Shown here: positions 24,694 to 35,885 of the stretch, piece by piece | Layout: every line of letters begins with the position of its first letter | How positions within the stretch are numbered: position 1 is the stretch's first letter | Source: Dryocosmus kuriphilus | Taxonomy: Eukaryota > Arthropoda > Insecta > Hymenoptera > Cynipidae | Length of the DNA stretch: 64,000 bases | NCBI GenBank assembly: GCA_038277395.1 | Contig: CM076196.1 | Span: forward strand, 80,346,286-80,410,285 | Direction of reading: 5' to 3' | Made by a program: the position numbers and the translations under genes | The notes under the pieces: model-generated | Database searches by the model: none | Seen by the model: only the letters and a program-made list of their open reading frames with translations | What the model was told of the DNA's origin: nothing

Positions 24694-26012
24694 CGAGGTG
24701 CGATCAAAAAGTAAGGTGACTTTTTGAGTTTCGCGTGGTGCGTACAGTCGATATTCATTTTCTTTTTTTCTTATGTTGTTACACTCGTCCCAAACATATG
24801 TGCACAGTTTCAGGTATATAGCATTTTTTGTTTGTTTGTGAGAGGCATAAAGGTTAGAAGTGTTTTGCGTGCTCGGCGATTTTCTGTTGTCGAAAAAAAT
24901 GGATCAAAGAATTTGCATCCAATTTTGTGTAAAAAATGGAATTAAGTGCTCCAAAACACTTGAAATGTTGACAGTGGCATACGGTGAGTGTACTCTTAGC
25001 AAAAAAATATATATAAGTGGTACAAGCTCTTTCGGGAAGGCGGAGAAGATGTTAATGACGAAGCTCGCCCTGGACGACCCAGCACGTCAACAACTGATGT
25101 AAACGTTCAAGAAGTGAAGAAAATAGTGTTGGCGAATCGTAGAATTACCATTAGAGAAGTTGCTGATGATGTCGGCATCACGTTTGGCTCGTGCCAAGCA
25201 ATTTTAGTGGATACTTTGTGCATGAGACGTGTGTCAGCGAAGCTTGTTCCGAAAGTGCTAAATTTTTACCAAAAGAACCGTCGCGTGAACATCGCTCAGG
25301 AGCTGTTGAATGACGTCGACGGCGACCCAGACTTGCTCAAAAGGATCATAACAGGTGACGATACATGGGTATATGGTTATGACGTCGAAACTAAGGCTCA
25401 ATCGTCCCAGTGGAAGCATTCTGGATCACCAAGACCAAAACAAGCACGCCTAGTTCGATCAAATGTCAAGGTTTTGCTTACCGTTTTCTTCGATTTTCAT
25501 GGCGTAGTGCATCAGGAGTTCTTACCACAAGGTCTTACAGTTAATAAAGAGTATTACCTTGAAGTTATGCGCCGTTTGCCTGAAGCAATACGAAAAAAAC
25601 ATCCGGAATTGTGAAAAACCTGTCATGGTTATTGCACCACGATAATGCACCAGCTCACACGTCATTGCTTGTTCGTAATTTTTCGGCAAATAACAACACC
25701 ATAATCATGCCTCAGCCACCGTATTCACCAGATTTGGCTCCCTGCGACTTTTTCCTGTTTCCAAAACTGAAAAGACCCATGAAGGGACGGCGTTTTGCGA
25801 CGATTGAGGAGATAAAGACCGCATCGCTGGAGGAGCTGAAGGTTATACCAAAAAGTGCTTATCAGAAATGCTTAGAGGATTGGAAAAAGCGCTGGAACAA
25901 ATGTATTATATCCGAGAGGGATTACTTTGAAGAGGACAACATCAATATTGATGAATAAATAAATCTTTTTTGATAAAAATAAAAAATCTCCTTACTTTTT
26001 GATCACATCTCG
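24694..26012 (+). mobile_element. mariner transposon, copy 2
   Basis: The ends CGAGGTGCGATCAAAAAGTA and the inverse near 25996-26012 are flanked by TA (24692-24693 and 26013-26014). It is 1319 bp, plus orientation, same family as copy 1 and very similar throughout. Confidence 0.95.
24899..25958 (+). pseudogene. mariner transposase, two frameshifts
   Basis: The start is at MDQRICIQF (24899). The first frameshift follows ECTLSKK (a base lost in the A run near 25008). The frame resumes before EVKKIVLANRR and runs through TGDDTWVYGYD to IRKKHPEL, where one lost G turns TGG into TGA (about 25612). The last part carries HHDNAPAH and YSPDLAPCDFFLF, D34D spacing. All three catalytic aspartates survive. 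Compared with copy 1 the breaks are in different places, so the two copies decayed independently. Confidence 0.92.
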
Positions 26013-26037
26013 TATATACTTCCTCCGTCATTACCCA

Positions 26038-29000
26038 TTAATAACACAGGCAGACAAAATTTGTACTCAAAGACGGGACTAGGTGATCCCGAAGGATTTT
26101 GACGTTCTAAAAATGAATCCGTTGTCCAAACTTTTCCTGTACGTCAGGATTTTGAGATATCCTCACATAGAAGTGCAAAAATGTCATTCCCAGTCATATT
26201 TGAAACAATATAAGACAAGCAGCAATTTTTTTAAACTTCTTACGCCATTGTTTAGTGTTCCTTCTTACCTTTCATTTCCACTTTGGATCATCTCAAATCG
26301 ATTTTTTTTCTCCGAGATATGGCATACTATCCATTTCAGTTTTACACTGAAAAACTAGCAAAGAAGGCGAAGAAAGCGAATAAAATTGTGTTATTCTATT
26401 GATGAAGGGTTTGCTGTCTAAAGGTTTTTGAATTTGCTGAATCCGAATTTGAGATCAGATATGCAAAAATCAAGATGGTGGATCGAATATGTCGAACCAA
26501 AATTTTAAGAAATACTTGGTTTTTTTATACAAAACTTAGTGGCTCCAAGTTTATGAGATTATTAAATTCGAATTTGAGATCAGATTTGTAAACTTCAAGA
26601 GGGTGAATCCAATATAGGAGGACAAAATTTTAGGATATACTGTTTAAACAACTCCAAAAACTTTCAATCGAAGAAAATATAGCTCTGAAAAGAACTGATT
26701 TAATACCTCGAAAAGAACTTACAATGAAATATATTAGACACATATTTTTTTTTCGCATTGGGGCTGAATGCTATGGTACAATACAAAACAAGATCTAGAG
26801 GTAATGCAAAAGAAAGAAAAAATGTCAGCCCGATTATTTCACTCTTGTGGTTTCTATATGCTTGTTTTGACTGACGTCTCAACTTGATAAATAGAGTTGT
26901 GGTGCTCAAAAATTCTGAGGTATTTGTGTAATATTTCATTGAAAGTTTCTTTGATGTGTTTGATCAGTTCTTTTCAGACATAAAATCTCTTTAACTGGAA
27001 GTTCGGTTAGTTTAATTATTTATATTTTCAAGACTGACATGCAAAGGTAAAATTGAAAAGTGTTTTTATGTCTGCGATCATAACAAATTTGCAAAGACTC
27101 ACAGACTTATAATTCACTTTATTAAAATAAAATATTTGAATTGCTTTAAAATATCCTTGGCAAACATATATAAGTCATGTTTATTTCGATGTATATGCAA
27201 TTCATGCAGAGTCATGTTAAATAATCGGGGTAAACGTTATTCAAGATCAAATGTTGTCTTCGAACCTGTAATTTGGCACGAGCACACAAGTCAAAGTGAT
27301 AATTTCTATTTCTGTGTTTGTGATATTACTAGATATAATGAAAAGTTTAAAAATAGAATGGCTTATCAAACCATAAGCTCGGTTGATTCCAGCTAAGTTC
27401 CGAATTAATGCATTAAATGAAAATGCAGTCGAGATTGCGGATACTGATGACATAACATTTGAAAGCTTTGATGGCAGTAATTTTGAAGATTCTTTTAATT
27501 CTGTTGATCTTGAACCTATACCATTCGATCAAAATAGTCTGGATGATCTAGTGCGTGACTTAAATCTTTCAAAGGACTTAGCTGAGTTACTAGCATCAAT
27601 GCTAAAAGAAAAGAATATGCTGTTTCCTAGAGCTAAGACTCCAGATATCGAAAAAAAGGAGAAGAATTTCAAAAATATTTTTAAAAAGGAGAATCCCTTG
27701 TATATTGTAATAATGTTCATGGCTAAATGATTCAATTTATCCCTGGGATATACAAACCACATCATTGTCGACCTTTTGTCGATTCTTCTAAGATAACTCT
27801 TAAAGCTGTTCTACTTCATAATGGCTATGAATATGCCGCTGTTCCTTTCCCCCCTCCTACTAGGTTAAAAGAATCACACAAAAGTATAAAACTTCTTATT
27901 ATAAGATAAAGTACTACGAATATGATTGGCTTATTTCCAGTGATCTTAAAATGATAAATATTCTATTAGGTCAACAATGAAGATTCACAAACTATCCTTG
28001 CTTTTTTTTGCAAATGGTACAGTCGCGCACGACATGAACACTAAATAAAAGAATTGACCATCTAGATCTGAATTAGCAATTGGATAAAAAAATATTGTAA
28101 ATGCTAACCTCGTTGATAAAGGAAAAGTGCTGTTGCCGCCACCTAATATAAAGATTGTCTTAATGAAGCAATTTGTCAGGGCATTGGATTTAAATGGCTA
28201 ATTTTTCAAATAATTACATTTAAAATGACCGAAGTTATCTGATTCCAAGAAAAAAGAAGGAATATTTGTCAGTCTTGGCAAATGTAGGATAAAAATTTTA
28301 TTTAAACGATGAAGACTAAGGAAAAGAAAGTACGGGTAGGTTTCAAAAGTGTAACTGAAAACATTTTAGGTAACAAACGCGACCCTAATAATAAAAAAAT
28401 TGTATCTACTATGCTAACCAATTTTAAGGAATTAGGATGCCTGATGATTTATGAAATGCACTTTTCATTTTCTCATTTGGATGACTTTCCAGACAATATT
28501 GGAGAATTCAGTGAAGAGATGGGTGAACGTTTTTTACTAAGACATGAAGCAAAAGGAAAAGCACTACCAAGGTAGACGGAATACGACTATGACGGCTGAT
28601 TACTGTTGGTCTCTAGAAAGAAAACACTCTAGTAAAAACAGCCGCAAATCATTGAAAAGATCTTTTGATGAAAAACGACATCGTTTCCACAAGAAAACAA
28701 AAAGTATATCTTAAAACTTTGTTCCGACATATTCGATCTGCCATCTTGAATTTTGAAAATCTGAGCCCAAATGTAGATTCAGCAATCTCGAAAACCTTAA
28801 AAAACTAAGGCTTGTTCAAATTAAAGAATTTCTTAATGTTTCCGCCCACCATATTGAATCCACCACATTGAATTTTGCAAATCTAAGCTCAAATTTGGAT
28901 TCAGCGATCTCAAAAAATCTTAAGACACTAAGTCTTGTACAAAACTAAGTATTTTTAAAAACTTTGGTTCGCCATATTTGATCCGCCATCTTGAATTTTG

Positions 29001-29333
29001 CAAATCTGAGCTCAAATTCGGATTCAGCAAACTCAAAAACCTTTCGATACTAAACCCTACGGGATGATCCAAAATGGAAATAAAAGATAAAAAGGAGTAC
29101 TAAACGATGGAGTAAGCAGTTTAAAGAAAAAAATCGCTGCTTGTATTATATTGTTTCAAATATGGCTGAAAATGCGCACTTTCGCACTTTTAGGTGAGCA
29201 TATCGCGAAATCCTGACGTACAAGAAAAGTTTGGACAACGGATTCGTTTTTAGGACATCAAAATCCTTTGGGGTAAGCTGGCCTAGTATTTGAGTACAAA
29301 AGAAGGATAACTTTTGTCGCCATGTTTAATTAA
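26038..29333. mobile_element. Long-inverted-repeat transposon, unknown superfamily
   Basis: Left arm about 26038-26680 and right arm about 28690-29333 are inverted copies. The ends read TTAATAACACAGGCAGACAA and, inverted on the right, TTAATTAAACATGGCGACAA. The arms contain subrepeats of about 120 bp with GAATTTGAGCTCAGAT and CAAGATGG words, three on the right and about two on the left. Between the arms lies a broken plus-strand gene. An element at 55246-56578 has near-identical tips (TAATAACACAGGCACACAA), suggesting one family with coding and coding-less members. TSD not resolved. Confidence 0.7.
27150..28620 (+). pseudogene. Uncharacterised transposon-associated protein, broken
   Basis: Coding fragments in several frames follow one another: a stretch around 27136-27396 that ends near TISSV, then LDDLVRDLNLSKDLAELL (27539-27592), PFVDSSKITLKAVLLHNG (27773-27826), NILGNKRDPNNKK (28357 on) and HLDDFPDNIG with EEMGERF (28470-28535). 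I recall these blocks in this order from an uncharacterised protein family found in many copies in arthropod genomes; I cannot name a function. Internal stops and frameshifts near 27730, 27910 and 28575 show it is dead. Its place between long inverted repeats suggests it is, or travels with, a transposase. Confidence 0.55.
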
Positions 29334-29548
29334 TAATTAATAATAATAAAGTACAGTAGTTTATCTGTTCACATTGAAGCTCCTGTGTTTGCGCTCGCTT
29401 TTTTGTTTCGCGAAATTTTCGTTTTGCTAATGTGATAGTTTTTTTACATCAGTTTGACATCTTCAAAAATTGTTTTCCCACTTGAAACAACTTGAAGTTG
29501 TTTCCATTGCATGGAACTGCTTTAACATTAATTTTCAAATTATTAATT

Positions 29549-30382
29549 ACATTCTCATCTCAATGAGAAAGTATTAGTTTTATGTGGAAAATGACTTTCG
29601 CGGATTTCATGAAATCTCGACGTTTCGTGACCCTCTGAATCCGAAAAAACATGTTTTACGAAAGTGTCTGTCTGTCTGTTGTCGTCGTTGTCGTTGTCGT
29701 TGTCGTCTCTTTCCACGATAACTTTCGAAGAACTAATCTGATTGAATTGCGCTTTGGCACACTCCTTTAAGGCGTAAAAAGAAAGGGCAAGTTCGTTAAC
29801 AAGCGGTTTTTGACCAGTGGTTATGGTTTTATCCATCATAACGTTTATCACAAAACAAAAAAATACATTTTTCGGCTAAAATATGAGAGATACAAAAAAA
29901 AATGTAAGAAAGCAAAATTGTTCATCTCAAAAAAATTTACAAATTTTATTCTAACCGTTTTTTGATAAAATGCACGGTTTTTGTTTTAATGGAGAAAACG
30001 TTATTAAAAAATCACAAAAATAGTAAAAAACTTTACCAATCTACAATGTGTTTGAAAAAAATTTAATTCTCGAGCGCGAAGCGCGAGTGTCATGAAGAGA
30101 ATGTATTCCTTAAGGTCGATAGAGCCTTAAGTAAAATAATTCCTTTTGTAATTTTTTATAAAAAATTCAAATTTAGTAATCTCATTAAAAGTAAGTGTTT
30201 TGAAATTTTAAGATCCAAGTAACGAATAACGAGCACGATGGGCAAAGACCAAAAAGATCTGAGCGCGAAGCGCGAGGCTTAAATATATCGGAGCGCGAAG
30301 AGCGATGACCATCAGACCGCGCGCCCTAAGCGTGCTCATACTTCGCGCAAAGCGCGGCGCGCCTAACGCGCGATGAGAATCA
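29549..30382 (-). repeat. Dispersed repeat X, copy A
   Basis: The left end is a coding-like stretch (29555-29851 minus) with KPLVNELALSFYALKEC, an Asp-Asn run from GTTGTC repeats, and RQTDTFVK. It runs right into a cluster of GAGCGCGAAGCGCGAG-type palindromic words (30070-30370). The same order is seen in copy B (32639-34994); copy C (53985-54305) keeps only the coding-like part. The family is not recognised. Confidence 0.7.
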
Positions 30383-32638
30383 GATTTTTTTTTACTACAA
30401 TTAGATTAAAATGATAAAATTTTAAAAAGTGTGATGCACAATTTGGATATGTCATTGTAAGAGATTGGCATCAGTTTGTAGAGTGAAAGAAAAGGTTAGA
30501 GTTGATTTGAAACAAAATTTAAGAATTAATTTCAAGATCCTATTTTAAGAAGTCTTCAATTGTAAACGAAGTTTGGATTAGGTTAATTTGAACGTTTCAG
30601 GTTTGAATTTTTTAATTGTAAAGGCTTTCAATTAGAAATAATATAATGTTCAGCATCATTAAAATAATTAAATTTTGAAGGTCCATAACCTAAAATTCTT
30701 CAATTTTGAATAGTGAAAATGAACGTAAATTTTTTTATATCACTTGATACTATTTAATATGTACCTATCAATAATTTTGGTTATTTTTTAAATTTCTTTA
30801 ATTTTAGTTTTTAAAGTTACAACAAAGTTTTGAATACACAATTCTAAAAGAGATAATTTTTAAAGACCCCAAAGTGAAATTTTTCAGCTTCAAAAGATTG
30901 AATTGTCTAAATAACGTCTCGAAATGAGAAAACAATTTCAAGTTTAAGTTAATCCACGTCGCATAAAGGTAATTTAGTTTAATTTTGAACAACCAGATGC
31001 TTGATTTTCAGCTCTACTGGTTTTTTTCAATTTTAATATGCACAACGTTCAAGTAGGCTTCTAGGCTTCTATATGCTCTATTAGTCTTTCATAATTTGGT
31101 AAGAAGTCCCTAATTTGTTGTAAACACTTATTTAAACAACAGAAGTGTACTTCTTACGATAATTAGTAACAATTTGTTTGAAATTGCGTTTTTATAATTT
31201 ACGAAATATCAGAAACAATAAATTCCTTTTTATGTTAGTCTTTGAAACTTGGTCACTAGACTGTACCGACCACTGACTTTCTAACTTTCGTATTCGCACC
31301 CTCGTTTCGGAATTTAATAGTCTAGCGATAAAGCTTTTAGTCTTTATTAATTCGTAATCAGGGAATAAAACTTTAACCCGCTGAAACGACTTGAGAACTT
31401 TCCGCGGCTTCATACAAGACATTGTTCCTTTATTATACACCAGTTGGTATAACCTGTACTTGCATACTCTAATTTAAATTTAAATACTTCATGCCTTTAT
31501 TGAAAAAAAAACTAAAGAATATTGGATAATTGAAAAATGAACTTTTATTACATTATTATGCTTTCAAGATTCCGATTTTACGAAAAAATTTCTTAAAATT
31601 CTATATTCTCTAGAGTCAAGTTCAAAACATGTTTAGCAGACAACATTTTAAAAATCTAGAACACTGAGAAGTTAAAATTTATGACGAATATATAGGCTAC
31701 TTATTACCAAAAGTAGAGCAGTCCCGGTTTACGAAAAAAGTTCCAGCCTCGTGGTGAAATTGCGACTGCGAATGAACCATGAATTTTAAAAGCATATAAT
31801 ACCCTAGGTGGAGATATTATTTTTCAATTCTACGAGTTTCATGAAAAGCTTAAAATCTCAAAGCAGAATCCTCATCAGAAATCCTTGGGCAAATTCAGTG
31901 ACAGAATCCTATACGAGTATTTAATCAAAGAAATATTGTTTCCGTCCTCGTAGAGCAATATTTCCCAGTACAAAGATTCAGTTTTGTCGGAGGAAATCTT
32001 GTAGGTTTCTTCTTTTTAATCTGTTTCAAAAATCGTACTGATACGACTTTGAAGAGTCGAGTCTTGTTTCTTGGAGGAAAAAAACGAGAGAAAAAGATCT
32101 TATACGTGCAATTCTAGTTCAAACAGTTAACCCAGCTTTTCCCATCTCAGCGTACGGCCGGTAGTTCTATTTATTTAATATAGTAGCAGTGCCTTGACTG
32201 TTCCACCCTTCGAGACAACTTAGTAGATACAGACGGTGCCCGAAGGCGCGGCCATCATTCCTACACGAGGCTTTTTGTACTGCATCTGTCTTATTTACCT
32301 CCAGCCAATTGTTACAGGGCATCGAGCGATACTCGAGAGTGGTGTATGACATGTCCCCAAGCAGACATTGCAAGACAAGAAGTCAAAGAGTACCACAACT
32401 ACATCTTTTAGAAATTTTTCCACGTCGAGGACTATTCCTTTGCTGACTGCGAGACCTATGTATTATAATTTCCCTTTCCTTTTCATAAAGCATTCGCATT
32501 GTTCCATGCAAATATCTATATATATATATATATATTTTCCTGCCTCTTTTAAACTTGAAATTGGCATGATAAACGAATTTTAAAGGAATCAGTTTTAAGC
32601 GAATTTTTGGAATCCTGAAATTTTATTTAGATGATTTT
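30383..32638. other. Unassigned AT-rich sequence
   Basis: No gene is supported. A stretch of about 100 bp at 30915-31012 recurs at 44281-44378. A short TA tract lies at about 32517-32535. Confidence 0.45.
30915..31012. repeat. Dispersed 100-bp repeat, copy 1
   Basis: Begins CGTCTCGAAATGAG and continues through TTTCAAGTTTAAGTTAATCC; the same sequence, slightly diverged, is at 44281-44378. No TSD or structure was identified. Confidence 0.7.
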
Positions 32639-32745
32639 TTCATTCTCATCAGAGAAGGTATTAAATTTATGTAAAATTTGACTTTTGCGGATTTCATGAA
32701 ATCTCCACGTTTTGAGACCTCCTGAATCCGAAAGAACGGTTTTTA

Positions 32746-34012
32746 CAGTCTGTTCCACAAGAAAGAATACGTGTTTTCTCGAAAAGTTTTAAAGAAAACT
32801 TAATTTTTCTTTTTTGGCATGAAAAAGCGCTTTAAAAATTAGGGAGAACCTACCTTAATAAATGGTCCAATCGCCATTATTCTCGATAATGGCCTGGCAT
32901 CTTCTCGGCATGCTCTCGACTAATTTTTCAGCATATTCTAAAGATAGAGAACGCCACACCTCTCTAATTCGTCGAGAGAGCTGCTTGAGGGTGAATACAC
33001 GCCTTCCCGCAAGTTTTCTCTTAACGACACTCCACACATTTTCAATCGGATTGGCATCAGGAGATTGTGAAGGCCAGGCCAAGGTGACGACGCCATTTTC
33101 AGCTTTCCAGTTCTTGCAGAGGCGACTGCAATGTTTGGGATCGTTGTCCTCTTGAAGGATCCAAACCTCATTATTGGCTCCAAACATCTTTTCTGCAGAC
33201 CTCAGAAGACCATGCTTGTAGATTTTGACCATTTTTTCCGCGTTCAGGTTCTCAGTGAACAGCTCTAAACAGCCCAAACCGCGCTGTGAGAAGCATCCCC
33301 AAACATGGATCTTTACTGGGTGTTTAACAGTTCGCTGGAGGAACCGCTCACCTTTGCCTGACCAGGCACGTTTTATTGGAACCCATGCCCAAAAGGATGC
33401 TTCGTCGGAAAAAATCACATTTGACCAATCGCGATCATTATTTTCCATAGCCCATGACAGCCGTTTTTGCATGTGCACTTCCGAGAGCAGGGGTTTCTGC
33501 CTCGTGCTACGGTACTGCATGTTTGCCTCAGCTAATCTGCGTCTTATGGTGTTTATACTAACGTCTAATCCCTTGTCCGCTAGCTTAGCCTTGGCTTCGT
33601 GCAGCCGTAGAGTGGGGTTGCGCTTGAATAGTGCGATGATCCCCTTATCTTCCTTGCTGGACGTTGCTCGCGTTTCTCCTTTTCCTGGAAGATCGTCAAC
33701 AGCTTTTGTGTCCCTATACCGCTCCACCCACTTTTGCACGAAGTACTTGGACTTTTTAAGCACTTTAGCAGCAGCTGAGTATGAAAGTTTTGGTCCGTGT
33801 GCATTGCTGCACAAAAACACAGCTTCGAACCGTTTAGCGTATACTGCACTCATTGCGCAAACTTGTTCACTATCCGACACTTCGAACGAGACTGAACCAA
33901 ATCGGCGGTTCCGCTCTTGCCCTTGAAACGTGCAGTCAGGCCAAAAAAGAAAAGAACAAAAACCTTTAAAACTTTTCGAGAAAACGCGTATTCTTTCTTG
34001 TGGGACAGACTC
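32746..34012 (-). mobile_element. Tc1-like transposon
   Basis: Inverted terminal repeats of about 47 bp (AGTCTGTTCCACAAGAAAGA at the left, its inverse at the right) are flanked by TA (32744-32745 and 34013-34014). Length is 1267 bp. The two ends differ at only a few positions and the transposase frame is intact, so this is the youngest-looking DNA transposon in the window. Confidence 0.95.
32855..33853 (-). CDS. Tc1-family transposase, DD34E, intact
   Basis: This 332-residue enzyme would cut and rejoin transposon ends in the nucleus. The start is placed at MSAVYAKRF (33853) because it lies inside the element just past the terminal repeat and gives the usual Tc1 length of about 340; the frame stays open further upstream only because it runs out into repeat X. 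The N-terminal paired-like helix-turn-helix region (about residues 10-110) includes SYSAAAKVLKKSKYFVQKWV. The catalytic core has IFSDEASFW, QEDNDPKH and SQSPDANPIENVW, with 34 residues between the second Asp and the Glu. No stop or frameshift is seen before the TAA after DWTIY. A clear nuclear-localisation signal was not looked for in detail. Confidence 0.93.
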   Translation of the reverse strand: MSAVYAKRFEAVFLCSNAHGPKLSYSAAAKVLKKSKYFVQKWVERYRDTKAVDDLPGKGETRATSSKEDKGIIALFKRNPTLRLHEAKAKLADKGLDVSINTIRRRLAEANMQYRSTRQKPLLSEVHMQKRLSWAMENNDRDWSNVIFSDEASFWAWVPIKRAWSGKGERFLQRTVKHPVKIHVWGCFSQRGLGCLELFTENLNAEKMVKIYKHGLLRSAEKMFGANNEVWILQEDNDPKHCSRLCKNWKAENGVVTLAWPSQSPDANPIENVWSVVKRKLAGRRVFTLKQLSRRIREVWRSLSLEYAEKLVESMPRRCQAIIENNGDWTIY

Positions 34013-34994
34013 TACGACGGTGTCTGTCTGTCTGTTGTCGTCGTCGTTGTCGTCGTCGTCGTTGTCGTTGTTGTCGTTGTCGTTGGAGTCTGCTCCCACG
34101 ATAACTTTTGAAGGACTAATCGGATTGGATTGCGCTTTGGTACACTTCTTTAAGGAGTAAAAAGAAAGAATGATTTCGTGAATCAGTGGTTTTCGACCAA
34201 CGGTTATGGTTTCATCCATCAAAAACGATTTTCACAAAATCAAAGAATCAATTTTCCGGCTAAACTATGAGAGATAAAAAAAAATGGTCGGAAATATACA
34301 GTTGCTCAATTTAAAAAGGTATATAAAATTTGTTTTAACAACTTTTTGATAAAATGCACGGTTTTTGTTTTAATCGATAAAACGTTAATAAAAATAAAAA
34401 ATTTCAAATTTTCCACCAAACTATGCAAGATACGAAAAATTTATAATCAAAAAAGTTGTTCACCTCAAAAATATCTACAAATTTGCTCACCATCATCTTT
34501 TTTAGCAGACCCGTAGTTTTTGAGTTATTTGTGAAATATGTTATGAAATATAAAGAAAACCACTTTACAGCAAAACTATGCAAGATATAAGAAAATATTA
34601 CCAAGCAGAATTTTTCACCTTGGAAAGAGCTACAAAATTTATTTATAAGACTCATCGTTTTACTTTTAAGGATCGAAATCCTGTATTGTGAAAATTTGGA
34701 AAACCACAAAAAAACTTTACCAATCTACAATGTGTTTTAAAAAAATGTAATTATTGAGCGCGAAGCGCGAGTCCCATGATGAGAATGTATTCCTTAAGAG
34801 CGATAGAGCCTTAAGTAAAATAATTTCTTTTGTAATTTTTAATATAAAGGTTTATGCGATCCATAAACACCAAGCGCTTAGCGCGAGGTGAATAATCTAT
34901 CGAGCGCGAAGCGCGAGTGCCAACAGACGCGCGTCCTGGGCGCGCTCATACTTCGCGCGATGAGAATGTACCCGCGAAGCGGGCAGATTTTTTA

Positions 34995-35400
34995 AACAAT
35001 GTTTTGTTACACTTTTTCACGGCTATGAAAATACACGGTTTCTGGGATGGATTTTTTAACCCTTCAGTTTGTGTCAGCATTGCATTTTCGCCTTTTGACA
35101 TTTTTTCATTTTAATGATAAAACCTGCCCCCTTAAAAAACAAGCAATCCTTTTTAGGTAGATAAAATGTAGTTTTTCTTAAAATTAATATTTTATTTTAA
35201 AATTTATCCTGCACTGAGAAAAATTGATATTAAGACTAAATGGTTAAAAAGACTTGAAAAACTTCTCGATGGAAGCGAAGTTATGTATAAAAGTTATATA
35301 AAGTTATCCTTTCTTCGATCGTTATGTGAGATACAAAAATTAATTTTCCTAGGGTGGAAAATCTTTATGTTGTTTAGGCCTTACGATCTCATTATTAATA
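34995..35400. other. Unassigned AT-rich sequence
   Basis: Nothing recognisable in this stretch on either strand. Confidence 0.4.
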
Positions 35401-35439
35401 AAAATTTTTTTTTATTTTAAGCTTCAAAACGTTTAAACT

Positions 35440-35885
35440 CTTATCTGTAGATCTTCTTCAGATTCAACTATAAACTAATTTAAAAGCAATAAAGAATTAT
35501 ATAGGTAAGAATAGTCAAATGTCAATGGTCCAGAGTCAATTTTCGAATTTTTTGAAATATATATTAGAAAAAAAAGTTACGACTAGCTTACATATCATTT
35601 TTTTTTTAGCTCACAGGAATGACCGTTACACAAATTAAAAAATATATAAAGAGAGATCAATGTATTGACAAATTTAATTGATTAAAACAACGTTTTCTAG
35701 GTACTTCGTCAATCTAGAGGTAAACGTGACTCCGTAATAACCTTCTTTTTTTGATTGTATTACTCTTAACTTTTGACCATTGACATTTGATTATTCTTAC
35801 TTATATAATTTTGTAATTACTTTTAAATTAGTTTATAGATGGACCTGAAGAATTTCCATCTTAGGAAAATTAATTTTTATATTAG
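35440..35885. repeat. Inverted PLE terminal-repeat relic
   Basis: About 35440-35560 is mirrored by 35765-35885; the arms share GACCATTGACATTTGA and AAATTAGTTTATAG. Each arm carries CTGAAGAA beside a short stem; on the left arm (minus strand) AAACGTTTTG follows. This matches the layout of decayed hammerhead motifs in PLE termini elsewhere in the window. No coding part remains. Confidence 0.5.

Larger units (their letters stand above)
32639..34994 (-). repeat. Dispersed repeat X, copy B, split by Tc1
   Basis: 32639-32745 and 34013-34994 are the two halves of one repeat like copy A. The left half has ATTTCATGAAATCTCCACG. The right half has the GTCGTC-type run, the coding-like KPLIHEIILSFYSLKKC on the minus strand, and GAGCGCGAAGCGCGAG words at 34755-34985. 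A Tc1 transposon sits exactly at the TA in GGTTTTTACGA, a site that is uninterrupted in copies A and C. Confidence 0.8.

Noticed and set aside
30070..30370. CRISPR-like array of GCGCGAAGCGCGAG words
   Set aside because: Spacing is irregular, words vary in length and sequence, and the genome is eukaryotic; the words are part of a dispersed repeat.
33225..33926. Plus-strand protein of 233 residues
   Set aside because: It lies antisense to the Tc1 transposase and shows no domain of its own.
33854..34222. N-terminal extension that would make the Tc1 transposase 455 residues long
   Set aside because: This part lies across the terminal repeat and in the flanking dispersed repeat; the same sequence occurs without Tc1 at 29555-29851 and 53997-54305. 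The start at 33853 gives the normal family length.
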